A DNA stretch of 41,718 bases from assembly GCF_014486675.1 (NCBI RefSeq), contig NZ_JACTAC010000022.1, positions 1-41,718 on the forward strand. The letters run 5' to 3'. Numbering within the stretch: position 1 is the first letter of the stretch; every line of letters starts with the position of its first letter. The position numbers and the translations under genes were made by a program. Positions 18,881-26,553 of the stretch are shown piece by piece. The stretch is from Flavobacterium macrobrachii (GTDB lineage Bacteria; Bacteroidota; Bacteroidia; Flavobacteriales; Flavobacteriaceae). Below the pieces are notes generated by a model. That model was not told where the DNA came from and searched no databases. It worked only from the letters and a program-made list of their open reading frames with translations.

Positions 18881-20269
18881 ATGACATTAATCAAATCAAT
18901 ATCAGGAATTCGCGGAACAATAGGAGGAAAGGTTGGAGACAATTTAACGCCAGTAGATGCTGTGAAATTTGCATCAGCCTATGGTACTTTTCTGAAAAAC
19001 AATATCAATAAAGATAAACTAAAAGTAGTTATTGGTCGTGATGCACGTATTTCAGGTCCGATGATTCATAATTTAGTAGTCAATACTTTAATTGGTTTGG
19101 GAATTGATGTTATTGATTTAGGTTTATCTACAACACCAACAGTTGAAGTTGCCGTACCGATGGAACAAGCCGATGGCGGAATTATTTTAACAGCTTCTCA
19201 CAATCCAAAACAATGGAATGCTTTGAAACTTTTAAATGCAAAAGGTGAATTTCTTAGCGGTGCTGAAGGTGCAAAAATATTAGAAATTGCCGAAGCCGAA
19301 GCGTTTGATTTTTCGGATGTAGATAGTTTAGGTGAAATTACGGCAAACGATGCTTACATGGATATTCATATTGATGAGGTTTTAGAATTGCCTTTAGTTG
19401 ATGCCGAAGCTGTTGCCAAAAGAAAATTCAAAGTAGTAGTTGATGGTGTGAATTCTTCAGGTGGAATTATTATCCCAAAACTTTTGGAACAAATGGGTGT
19501 AGAATGTGTAAAATTATATTGTGAACCTAACGGACATTTTCCTCATAATCCAGAACCTTTGAAAGAACACTTGGGTGACATTTGTAAATTGGTTATTGAA
19601 GAAAAAGCCGATTTCGGAATTGTTGTTGATCCAGATGTTGACCGTTTGGCGTTTATTTCTAATGATGGCGAAATGTTTGGCGAAGAATATACGTTGGTTG
19701 CCGTTGCGGATTATGTTTTGAGTAAAACTCCAGGAAATACTGTTTCTAATATGAGTTCGTCGCGTGCGTTGCGTGATATTACTGAAAAACACAACGGAAG
19801 TTATCAAGCCAGTGCCGTTGGAGAAGTAAATGTGGTGGAATTGATGAAAGCTACAAACGCCATAATTGGTGGCGAAGGAAATGGCGGAATTATTTATCCA
19901 GAATTGCATTATGGTAGAGATAGCTTGGTTGGTGTGGCTTTGTTTTTAACGCATTTAGCAAATTTAGATGTTACAGTTGCAGAACTTAGAGCAAGTTATC
20001 CGCAATATTATATGAGTAAAAACAAAATTGAGTTGACACCACAAATTAATGTTGACGGAATTTTAGCAACCTTAACCGAAACCTACAAATCTGAAAATAT
20101 ATCTACAATTGATGGCGTAAAAATTGATTTCCCAACGGAATGGGTTCATTTGCGTAAATCGAATACCGAACCAATTATCCGTATCTATACTGAAGCACCA
20201 ACTCAGGAAGAAGCCGATTCTTTGGCAGTTCGTTTTGTAAATGAATTGAAAGCCATTGCTGGTATATAA
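18881..20269 (+). CDS. glmM: Phosphoglucosamine mutase-like phosphohexomutase
   Basis: A 462-residue cytoplasmic enzyme of the alpha-D-phosphohexomutase family, most likely converting glucosamine-6-P to glucosamine-1-P for peptidoglycan and LPS. The start at 18881 (MTLIKSISGIRG) is chosen because the family begins just before the SGIRGT block; the 33-codon upstream extension contains the promoter box. Motifs in order are the phosphoserine loop LTASHNPKQWNALK, metal loop DPDVDRLAF, sugar-binding GGEGNGGI, and phosphate-binding RKSNTEPIIRIY. It is followed after 21 bases by kdsB, which also feeds the envelope. A phosphomannomutase or phosphoglucomutase activity cannot be excluded. Confidence 0.88.
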   Translation: MTLIKSISGIRGTIGGKVGDNLTPVDAVKFASAYGTFLKNNINKDKLKVVIGRDARISGPMIHNLVVNTLIGLGIDVIDLGLSTTPTVEVAVPMEQADGGIILTASHNPKQWNALKLLNAKGEFLSGAEGAKILEIAEAEAFDFSDVDSLGEITANDAYMDIHIDEVLELPLVDAEAVAKRKFKVVVDGVNSSGGIIIPKLLEQMGVECVKLYCEPNGHFPHNPEPLKEHLGDICKLVIEEKADFGIVVDPDVDRLAFISNDGEMFGEEYTLVAVADYVLSKTPGNTVSNMSSSRALRDITEKHNGSYQASAVGEVNVVELMKATNAIIGGEGNGGIIYPELHYGRDSLVGVALFLTHLANLDVTVAELRASYPQYYMSKNKIELTPQINVDGILATLTETYKSENISTIDGVKIDFPTEWVHLRKSNTEPIIRIYTEAPTQEEADSLAVRFVNELKAIAGI

Positions 20270-20290
20270 TTTTTTGTAAAAAATAATAAA

Positions 20291-21016
20291 ATGAAAATCA
20301 TTGCCGTAATTCCAGCTCGATATGCATCAACTCGATTTCCTGCCAAATTGATGCAAGATTTGGGAGGAAAAACAGTTATTTCTCGAACTTATCAAGCTGC
20401 AGTAAACACGAGATTATTTGACGATGTTTTTGTAGTAACCGATAGTATTTTGATTTATGACGAAATCATCAGCAATGGTGGAAAAGCCATCATGAGTGTC
20501 AAAGAACACGAAAGCGGAAGCGACAGAATAGCCGAAGCCGTTGAAAATCTTGACGTTGATATTGTGGTAAACGTTCAAGGCGACGAACCATTTATCAATG
20601 CTGAACCATTAGCAAAAGTGCTGGATGTTTTTAGAAATGATTTTGATAAAAAAGTAGATTTAGCTTCGCTGATGGTTGAAATTACTGATGAAGAAGACAT
20701 CAACAATCCTAATAATGTAAAAGTAGTTACTGACCAAAGTGGCTTTGCTTTGTATTTTTCACGTTCGGTAATTCCTTATCCAAGAGAAAAAAGCGTTGGT
20801 GTTCGCTACATGAAACACATCGGAATTTATGCTTTTAGAAAAGAAGCCTTGCTCGCTTTTTATCATTTACCAATGAAATCACTCGAAGCTTCCGAAAAAT
20901 TAGAACAACTCCGCTATTTAGAATTTGGAAAACGAATCAAAATGGTTGAAACTACTCATGTTGGCATCGGTATCGATACACCTGAAGATTTAGAAAAAGC
21001 GAGGAAGATGTTGTAA
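20291..21016 (+). CDS. kdsB: 3-deoxy-manno-octulosonate cytidylyltransferase (CMP-KDO synthetase)
   Basis: A 241-residue cytoplasmic enzyme that activates KDO with CTP for the LPS inner core. The N-terminal nucleotide-binding block [16 protein letters not shown] is diagnostic, followed by [23 protein letters not shown], the metal-binding [10 protein letters not shown] and [12 protein letters not shown]. The C-terminal [17 protein letters not shown] is also typical. The length is normal. It is probably co-transcribed with glmM and ends at a strong terminator. Confidence 0.96.
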   Translation: MKIIAVIPARYASTRFPAKLMQDLGGKTVISRTYQAAVNTRLFDDVFVVTDSILIYDEIISNGGKAIMSVKEHESGSDRIAEAVENLDVDIVVNVQGDEPFINAEPLAKVLDVFRNDFDKKVDLASLMVEITDEEDINNPNNVKVVTDQSGFALYFSRSVIPYPREKSVGVRYMKHIGIYAFRKEALLAFYHLPMKSLEASEKLEQLRYLEFGKRIKMVETTHVGIGIDTPEDLEKARKML

Positions 21017-21042
21017 TATTGATTTTAAATAATAAAATGCAC

Positions 21043-21085
21043 AAAACCTTTGTAAAAGTTTCAAACTTTAGCAAAGGTTTTTTTA
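21043..21085 (+). terminator. Terminator after kdsB
   Basis: AAAACCTTTG and CAAAGGTTTT form the outer stem; inside, AAAGTTT and AAACTTT form a second stem around a single C. A run of seven or more T follows. It stands 26 bases past the kdsB stop. Confidence 0.8.
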
Positions 21086-21114
21086 TACCACTTGATTAAA
21101 TAAAAGGTTATAAA

Positions 21115-21334
21115 AACCAATATAGTTGATTAAAATAACCAACTATATTGGTTTAGAAGGTTAATTTAGTTGGTTTAAATAGCTAACTAAGTTTAATAAT
21201 ATAACTAATTAAATTAGTTAAAAAAACCATTTAAGTTAGTTAATATAACCAATTTAGTTAGTTAAAAAAACTAGTTTATTTAGTTATAAAAACCAACTAA
21301 ATTAGTTAAAAGAACCAAAATAAAAGGCATAAAA
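21115..21334. repeat. Nine-copy, perfectly phased 22-bp tandem repeat upstream of an HTH gene
   Basis: Unit starts fall at 21115, 21137, 21159, 21181, 21203, 21225, 21247, 21269 and 21291, each exactly 22 bases apart with no insertion or deletion, plus a decayed tenth unit at 21313. The consensus is AACCAAYTWARTTAGTTA plus a four-base A-rich tail. Positions 5, 12, 13, 17 and 21 are the same in all nine copies. Each unit holds a partial inverted repeat (AACYAA...TTAGTT). Copies 1-4 are more diverged; copies 5-9 are closer to consensus. The gap (21017-21388) otherwise holds only a terminator and a promoter box. Confidence 0.9.
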
Positions 21335-21357
21335 GTCCTGAGCTACAGTATTTTTTG

Positions 21358-21365
21358 TATATTTG
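21358..21365 (+). promoter_or_regulatory. -7 box (TATATTTG) for the HTH gene
   Basis: An exact TAnnTTTG match 23 bases before the HTH gene's start and 24 bases after the last repeat unit. The repeat array therefore ends just where a -33 region would lie. Confidence 0.5.
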
Positions 21366-21388
21366 ATTTAAACTTAATATCAAAAAAA

Positions 21389-21754
21389 ATGTTTGATAAT
21401 TCAAAACGATACCAAAAAAAGCGCAGTGATGATCCGCCAGGAGTGGGTAACTATGTTAATTGGCATATTCAACAAAATAAAATTAAAAAATCTAGTGTTT
21501 CTAAGTTTTTGGATGTTAACCCTACAACGCTCAATCAATATTTTAAGCAAACTAGTTTACAGTTCAGCATTTTGTGGAGAATTAGTCTTGCGGTTAAATA
21601 TAATTTAGTGATGGAACTTGGCGAAAGATTGAACATTCCATTTGAAACCAAATCCGAAAAGGAGTTAAAAAACCAATTGCTTGAAAAGGAAAAAGAAATC
21701 GAAACTTTAAAACTACAAATAGAGTTTTATAAAGAAATTATGGGTGCAAAATAG
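21389..21754 (+). CDS. Small putative DNA-binding protein (HTH plus C-terminal coiled coil)
   Basis: A 121-residue cytoplasmic protein. Residues about 20-80 look like a lambda-repressor/XRE-type helix-turn-helix: NYVNWHIQQNKIKKSSVSKFL, then NPTTLNQYFKQ as the likely recognition helix, then two more helices. Residues about 88-117 are a charged heptad-like helix (KELKNQL, KEKEIETLKLQIEF), suited to dimerisation. There is no membrane segment. It stands directly behind the 22-bp repeat array and a promoter box. Self-regulation through the array is a plausible inference, not shown. I do not recognise a named family. Confidence 0.75.
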   Translation: MFDNSKRYQKKRSDDPPGVGNYVNWHIQQNKIKKSSVSKFLDVNPTTLNQYFKQTSLQFSILWRISLAVKYNLVMELGERLNIPFETKSEKELKNQLLEKEKEIETLKLQIEFYKEIMGAK

Positions 21755-21866
21755 GGGTTAAAAGTTAGAGAAAGAATAAACCCAACTTTGGTTAAAGTTT
21801 AAAATTTTTACAAAGGTTTTAAATTTCACTTAGAAAAATCCGAAACTTTCAACCCGAAACCCGCAA

Positions 21867-22529
21867 CTATTGTAGCTTTTTAATTGTAAACAATTCATTG
21901 TGAACTTCTACTTTTGGATACATTCGAAGCGAATAATTTCCGCCAAATTTTGATTTGTATTTCAAATTCCGTTCTTCATCAGCTTTAGAAATGACCATGG
22001 TGTTGAATAAAATAAACCCATTCACATTGACCAAATCGTTAATTCGTTGAATAAAAAAATCCTGAAACAAAAAATTAGGCATCGTGGTGTCTTGAAAAAT
22101 ATCGATGATGATTAAATCGTAGGTGTTTTTTGTTTTTAAAACAAATTCAAACGCATCGTCAATAATAATTTCACAATTTGGAATTTTGTCAATATTAAAG
22201 TAATTATTGGCAATTTCTACAATGTTTTCGTCTATTTCTACGCCAATAATTTTGCCTTTAAACTTAATTTCATTGACCAAAGTTTTGATAACGCTTCCGC
22301 CAGCAACACCAAGAACCAAAACCGTTTTAAAGTTTCTAATACGTTCAAATCCAATGTATTTCAGTCCTTTGCGTAAAATCCGTTGCAAACTTCCATACGA
22401 ATAATTAGTGTTTTTACTGTCTAAAACCAATTCGCCATTGTTCCAAGTCACTTCCAGAGTTTTACTAACCGAAGAGTTTTTCTTGTAAATGTTTATTGGA
22501 ATAAAATAACTAAAAAATCGCCTAATCAT
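21867..22529 (-). CDS. Spermidine synthase-like SAM-dependent methyltransferase-fold protein
   Basis: A 220-residue soluble protein with a Rossmann fold of the polyamine synthase/methyltransferase type. The glycine-rich nucleotide loop VLVLGVAGGSVIKTL lies at about residues 68-82, followed by the acidic GVEIDENIVEIANNYF, then IIIDDAFEFV and YDLIIIDIFQDTTMP. The aminopropyltransferase gate motif is only partly kept, so true spermidine synthase activity is uncertain. It is convergent with the HTH gene and divergent from the acyltransferase gene 57 bases away. Confidence 0.8.
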   Translation of the reverse strand: MIRRFFSYFIPINIYKKNSSVSKTLEVTWNNGELVLDSKNTNYSYGSLQRILRKGLKYIGFERIRNFKTVLVLGVAGGSVIKTLVNEIKFKGKIIGVEIDENIVEIANNYFNIDKIPNCEIIIDDAFEFVLKTKNTYDLIIIDIFQDTTMPNFLFQDFFIQRINDLVNVNGFILFNTMVISKADEERNLKYKSKFGGNYSLRMYPKVEVHNELFTIKKLQ

Positions 22530-22586
22530 TGGTGAAATAATTTTCTCAAATATAATTCATAAATAGTAATTTTACGAAAAATATAT

Positions 22587-23153
22587 ATGATGAAAAAACG
22601 ATTGTATCAATTTATTTTTTTCCGACTAATGGGATGGAAATTGGTAGGCACTTTTGACGAAAACATCAAGAAATGTGTCATTGCCGTTATGCCACATACT
22701 TGTAATTTTGATTTTTTTATAGGATTGTTTACGCGCGGCATAGCCAATCAGCAAATGAATTTTGTGGGTAAAAAAGAATTATTCGTGTTTCCGTTTGGTT
22801 ATTATTTTAGAAGTATTGGTGGCGCAGCATTGGATAGAAGTGGTGGGAAAAACAATGTTGATGCCACGGTGGATGTTTTCAATTCGAGAGAAATTTTCAG
22901 AATGGGAATTGCTCCCGAAGGCACTCGAAAAAAAGTAACCGAACTTCGCACTGGTTTTTATTTCATTGCTCATAAAGCCAATGTACCTATAATTCCAGTA
23001 GCTTTTGATTATGCAAAAAAGGAAGTGAAAATTGGTTCACCCTTTTATACAACAGGCGATTACAGTGCTGATATGGGTGTTTTTTTGCAACATTATAAAG
23101 GTGTAAAAGGAAAATTTCCCGAAAGGCAATTTGATTTTGACACTATTCTTTAA
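22587..23153 (+). CDS. PlsC-like 1-acyl-glycerol-3-phosphate acyltransferase
   Basis: A 188-residue member of the glycerolipid acyltransferase family. The catalytic HX4D motif is HTCNFD (about residues 37-42), the second block is around FVGKKELF, and the third is the PEGTR motif (APEGTRKKV). It probably transfers an acyl chain to a lysophospholipid or related lipid at the inner membrane. It is short compared with typical PlsC (about 240 residues), as in a known group of short Bacteroidota homologues. The M14 peptidase gene follows after 13 bases. Confidence 0.88.
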   Translation: MMKKRLYQFIFFRLMGWKLVGTFDENIKKCVIAVMPHTCNFDFFIGLFTRGIANQQMNFVGKKELFVFPFGYYFRSIGGAALDRSGGKNNVDATVDVFNSREIFRMGIAPEGTRKKVTELRTGFYFIAHKANVPIIPVAFDYAKKEVKIGSPFYTTGDYSADMGVFLQHYKGVKGKFPERQFDFDTIL

Positions 23154-23166
23154 AATTTCTCTTACC

Positions 23167-24327
23167 ATGAATATGAACTACGAAACCATCTATCAAGCAA
23201 ATAAAGAGGAAAAACTTTTTGGTCGTTACATAACGCTTCAGCATATTGAACATTTAATTTTTAAGTATCCCTATCAAGTTATTGGGAAATCAGTCTTGGG
23301 TAAACCCATCTATAAACTCGAATTTGGAATGGGCAAAACTAAGATTTTCATGTGGTCACAAATGCATGGAAATGAAAGTACAACCACCAAAGCTTTGTTT
23401 GATTTTATCAATTTTTTGCACAGCAATACAACCGAAAGTAATGCTATTTTAAGCAATTTTACTTTTTGGTTGTTACCGATGCTAAATCCTGATGGTGCTG
23501 AACTTTATACGCGCGAAAATGCCAATAAAATTGATTTAAACCGCGATGCACAAAACCTTTCGCAACCCGAAAGTGTGCTACTTCGAGAAGTCTTTACTGA
23601 ATTTAAACCCGATTTTTGTTATAATCTACACGACCAGCGAACTATATTTGGTGCTGGCGATACTGGAAAACCAGCAACCGTTTCGTTTTTAGCACCAGCT
23701 TATAATGACGAACGAGCTATTAACGAAGTTAGGAGTAAAGCCATTGAAGTAATTGTATCAATGAACGAAACTTTGCAACAATTTATTCCAAATCAAATAG
23801 GACGTTTTGATGATTCATTTAATATAAATTGTATAGGCGATACTTTTCAATCGATGAATGTTCCAACAATTTTATTTGAAGCAGGACATTTTCAAGGTGA
23901 TTACGATAGGGAATTCTCACGTAAATTTATTTTTATCGCATTGCTTTCAGGAATTCAATATATCAACGAAAACGATATAGTTCTTAACAAAATCCAAAAA
24001 TATTTGCATATTCCGCAAAATAAAGTCGTTTTTTATGACTTTGTTTGTAAAAATGTCAAAATAAATTATGATAGTTTAGAAAAAAGCATCAATTTTGCAC
24101 TCCAATACAAAGAAGTGTTATCAGAGAGTGAAATTATATTTGAAGCACATGTAGCTCAAATAGATGATTTAGAAAATTATTATGGACATTTTGAGTTTGA
24201 TGCAAACAATAAATCGTATCAAGATAATTTAAAAAACACTCCAATAGTAGGTCAAATAGCTAATTTTTCCATAGAAAATGGTATAAGCTTTAGTAGTGGA
24301 AAATTGGTTCAGTTTTCTTTGGATTGA
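23167..24327 (+). CDS. M14-family zinc carboxypeptidase-like protein
   Basis: A 386-residue protein without a signal peptide. The start at 23167 (MNMNYETIY) is preferred because the 12 upstream codons overlap the previous gene. The zinc motif HxxE is MHGNES at about residues 76-81. RDAQ and the third ligand region LHDQR follow, and the catalytic Glu is in ILFEAGHF (about residue 240). The C-terminal 100 residues are of unclear fold. M14 proteins remove C-terminal residues or act on peptidoglycan peptides; the lack of a signal suggests a cytosolic role. Possibly in an operon with the upstream acyltransferase and downstream Lrp-like regulator. Confidence 0.88.
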   Translation: MNMNYETIYQANKEEKLFGRYITLQHIEHLIFKYPYQVIGKSVLGKPIYKLEFGMGKTKIFMWSQMHGNESTTTKALFDFINFLHSNTTESNAILSNFTFWLLPMLNPDGAELYTRENANKIDLNRDAQNLSQPESVLLREVFTEFKPDFCYNLHDQRTIFGAGDTGKPATVSFLAPAYNDERAINEVRSKAIEVIVSMNETLQQFIPNQIGRFDDSFNINCIGDTFQSMNVPTILFEAGHFQGDYDREFSRKFIFIALLSGIQYINENDIVLNKIQKYLHIPQNKVVFYDFVCKNVKINYDSLEKSINFALQYKEVLSESEIIFEAHVAQIDDLENYYGHFEFDANNKSYQDNLKNTPIVGQIANFSIENGISFSSGKLVQFSLD

Positions 24328-24371
24328 TTATTTCGATTTTAAAATTAGATACATACATAAATACCTTAAAG

Positions 24372-24857
24372 ATGAGTAAGTTTAGATTAGATGAAGTTGA
24401 TTTACAAATATTAGATATGTTGATTGACAACACTAGAATTCCTTTTACTGATATTGCAAAAAAGCTTTTAATTTCTGCTGGAACAGTTCACGTTAGAGTG
24501 AAAAAGATGGAAGACCAAGGAATTATTATGGGTTCGTCATTATCGTTAGATTATGAAAAATTAGGATATTCTTTCATCGCATATGTTGGTGTGTTTTTGA
24601 ATAATACATCACAAACTAAATTTGTTTTAGAAAGAATAAATGAAATACCTTATGTTACAGTTGCCCATGTAACTACTGGTAAATTTAATATTTTCTGTAA
24701 AATAAGAGCAAAAGATACAAAGCATGCTAAGGATGTAATTTTTATGGTTGATGATATTGAAGGAGTTTACAGAACAGAAACCATGATTTCTTTGGAAGAA
24801 AGTATTAACGACAAAAAACGTTTGATGCACACCATCTTCCGTGAATTAGAAGACTAA
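24372..24857 (+). CDS. Lrp/AsnC-family transcriptional regulator
   Basis: A 161-residue regulator. The start at 24372 (MSKFRLDEVDLQILDML) gives the usual family length and N-terminus. Residues about 8-60 are the winged HTH (DLQILDMLIDNTRIPFTDIA, then SAGTVHVRVKKMEDQGII). Residues about 70-150 form the RAM ligand-binding domain, with YVTVAHVTTGKFNIFCKI in the effector-sensing position. Such proteins form octamers and respond to amino acids. Target genes are unknown. A terminator follows directly. Confidence 0.95.
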   Translation: MSKFRLDEVDLQILDMLIDNTRIPFTDIAKKLLISAGTVHVRVKKMEDQGIIMGSSLSLDYEKLGYSFIAYVGVFLNNTSQTKFVLERINEIPYVTVAHVTTGKFNIFCKIRAKDTKHAKDVIFMVDDIEGVYRTETMISLEESINDKKRLMHTIFRELED

Positions 24858-24876
24858 TCTTTACGATTCATATACC

Positions 24877-24906
24877 AAAACCTCAAGTGAAAGCTTGAGG
24901 TTTTTT
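24877..24906 (+). terminator. Terminator after the Lrp-like gene
   Basis: AAAACCTCAAG and CTTGAGGTTTT pair around a 6-base loop, with a T run directly after. It is 19 bases past the stop. Confidence 0.88.
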
Positions 24907-24947
24907 CGTTTTAAAAACCATTAGACAAAACTAATCGAGTAGAGAAG

Positions 24948-24978
24948 TTGATACACTCAAGAAAAAATACTAATTTTA
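24948..24978 (+). promoter_or_regulatory. Putative promoter for pyrR-pyrB
   Basis: TTG (24948-24950) lies 20 bases before TAATTTTA (24971-24978), close to the TTTG / TAnnTTTG pattern. The pyrR start is 19 bases further on, leaving no room for a long attenuator leader. Confidence 0.4.
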
Positions 24979-24997
24979 CAACCCAAACAACACTACT

Positions 24998-25531
24998 ATG
25001 AGTCATAAAATATTGCTCACTTCCAAAGAAGTCAATATCATGCTCCATCGTTTGGCTTGTCAGTTAATCGAAAACCATAACGATTTTTCCAATTCGGTTT
25101 TAATAGGAATTCAACCTCGCGGAACTTTTTTAGCCAAAAGAATAAAGCATATTTTAGAAAACGAATACCAAATCAACAACATTCAGTTAGGTTTTTTGGA
25201 TATTACATTCTTTCGCGATGATTTCAGAAGAAATACCAATCCATTAGAAGCCAATAAAACCCAAATTGATTTTTTGGTAGAAAATAAAAAAGTCGTTTTT
25301 ATAGACGATGTACTTTTCACCGGAAGAAGTATCAACGCTGCTTTGACTGCCGTTCAATCGTTTGGACGACCATCCGAAGTCGAACTTCTTGTGCTAATTG
25401 ATAGACGATTTAGTCGTCATTTACCTATTCAACCCGATTATCGCGGTCGCCAAGTTGATGCTATTCAAGACGAAAAAGTAAAAGTTTGCTGGAGCGAAAA
25501 AGATGGCGAAGATTCAGTTTACTTGATTTAA
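24998..25531 (+). CDS. pyrR: PyrR: bifunctional pyr operon regulator / uracil phosphoribosyltransferase
   Basis: A 177-residue type I phosphoribosyltransferase. The PRPP-binding motif is VVFIDDVLFTGRSINAAL (about residues 96-113). The family blocks LIGIQPRGTFLAKRI, LDITFFRDDFRR and LVLIDRRFSRHLPIQPDYRGR are all present. In Firmicutes PyrR binds pyr mRNA in response to UMP and also makes UMP from uracil and PRPP. Here it precedes pyrB by 62 bases, consistent with a pyrimidine operon. An RNA-binding role in Bacteroidota is not shown by this sequence. Confidence 0.95.
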   Translation: MSHKILLTSKEVNIMLHRLACQLIENHNDFSNSVLIGIQPRGTFLAKRIKHILENEYQINNIQLGFLDITFFRDDFRRNTNPLEANKTQIDFLVENKKVVFIDDVLFTGRSINAALTAVQSFGRPSEVELLVLIDRRFSRHLPIQPDYRGRQVDAIQDEKVKVCWSEKDGEDSVYLI

Positions 25532-25593
25532 GAATGAAGAGTAACGATTTTTGATTTTAGAATAAACAACACAACATACAACACACAACTAAA

Positions 25594-26523
25594 ATGTCCG
25601 AACTGTCAGTTAACCACTTATTAGGCATAAAATACCTCAAAAAACAAGACATCGATTTGATTTTTGAAACGGCTGATCATTTTAAAGAAGTGATTAATCG
25701 CCCAATCAAAAAAGTGCCTTCACTTCGTGATATTACTATTGCCAATATCTTTTTTGAAAATAGTACGCGAACCAAATTATCATTCGAATTGGCTCAAAAA
25801 CGCCTTTCTGCGGATGTGATTAGTTTTTCGGCGGCGCAATCTTCAGTTAAAAAAGGAGAAACGCTAATCGATACGGTAAATAATATACTTTCGATGAAAG
25901 TGGATATGGTTGTCATGCGACATGCTAATCCTGGTGCGGCTTATTTTTTGTCAAAAAATGTAAACGCAAGTATCGTTAATGCTGGCGATGGCGCACACGA
26001 ACATCCAACGCAAGCGTTGTTGGATAGTTTTTCAATCAGAGAAAAATTAGGCGAAGTTGCAGGAAAAAAAGTAGTCATTGTTGGTGATATTCTGCATTCG
26101 CGAGTTGCACTTTCTAATATTTATGCGTTGCAAATGCAAGGTGCGGAAGTGAAAGTTTGTGGACCAAAAACACTAATTCCAAAATATATCGAAAGTCTTG
26201 GCGTAACCGTTGAACCTAATCTTAGAAAAGCATTAGAATGGTGCGATGTTGCCAATATGCTTCGAGTGCAAAACGAACGAATGGACGTGAATTATTTTCC
26301 ATCAACGCGTGAATATGCACAGCAATATGGTGTTGACAAAGCGTTGCTAAATTCATTGAATAAAGAAATTGTAATCATGCATCCTGGACCAATAAATCGT
26401 GGCGTGGAAATCACTTCTGATGTTGCCGACTCGCAACAGTCGGTGATTTTGGATCAAGTAGAAAATGGAGTTGCGATACGAATGGCGGTTATTTATCTTT
26501 TGGCCTCAAAAATTAAGCAATAA
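25594..26523 (+). CDS. pyrB: Aspartate carbamoyltransferase catalytic subunit
   Basis: A 309-residue cytoplasmic enzyme that condenses carbamoyl phosphate with aspartate in pyrimidine synthesis. The carbamoyl-phosphate motif FENSTRTKLSFE is near residue 54, followed by MRHANPGAA, the HPTQALLD block, GDILHSRVALSN, and IMHPGPINRGVEI near the end. The length is normal. It follows pyrR. No pyrI regulatory chain is nearby, as expected for a class C or B type enzyme. Confidence 0.97.
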   Translation: MSELSVNHLLGIKYLKKQDIDLIFETADHFKEVINRPIKKVPSLRDITIANIFFENSTRTKLSFELAQKRLSADVISFSAAQSSVKKGETLIDTVNNILSMKVDMVVMRHANPGAAYFLSKNVNASIVNAGDGAHEHPTQALLDSFSIREKLGEVAGKKVVIVGDILHSRVALSNIYALQMQGAEVKVCGPKTLIPKYIESLGVTVEPNLRKALEWCDVANMLRVQNERMDVNYFPSTREYAQQYGVDKALLNSLNKEIVIMHPGPINRGVEITSDVADSQQSVILDQVENGVAIRMAVIYLLASKIKQ

Positions 26524-26551
26524 AAAAGTCCCGAAATTTTCGGGACTTTTT
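26522..26551. terminator. Bidirectional terminator between pyrB and the DUF349 gene
   Basis: AAAAAAGTCCCGAAA and TTTCGGGACTTTTT pair almost perfectly, with A and T tracts at the ends. It overlaps the pyrB stop and lies 3 bases from the stop of the convergent DUF349 gene. Confidence 0.9.
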
Positions 26552-26553
26552 GG

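Noticed and set aside
21115..21334. CRISPR array
   Set aside because: Units are contiguous with no unique spacers, and no cas genes are near.
24907..24997. PyrR-responsive attenuator before pyrR
   Set aside because: No terminator/antiterminator pair lies between the likely promoter and the pyrR start; the hairpin upstream belongs to the Lrp-like gene.
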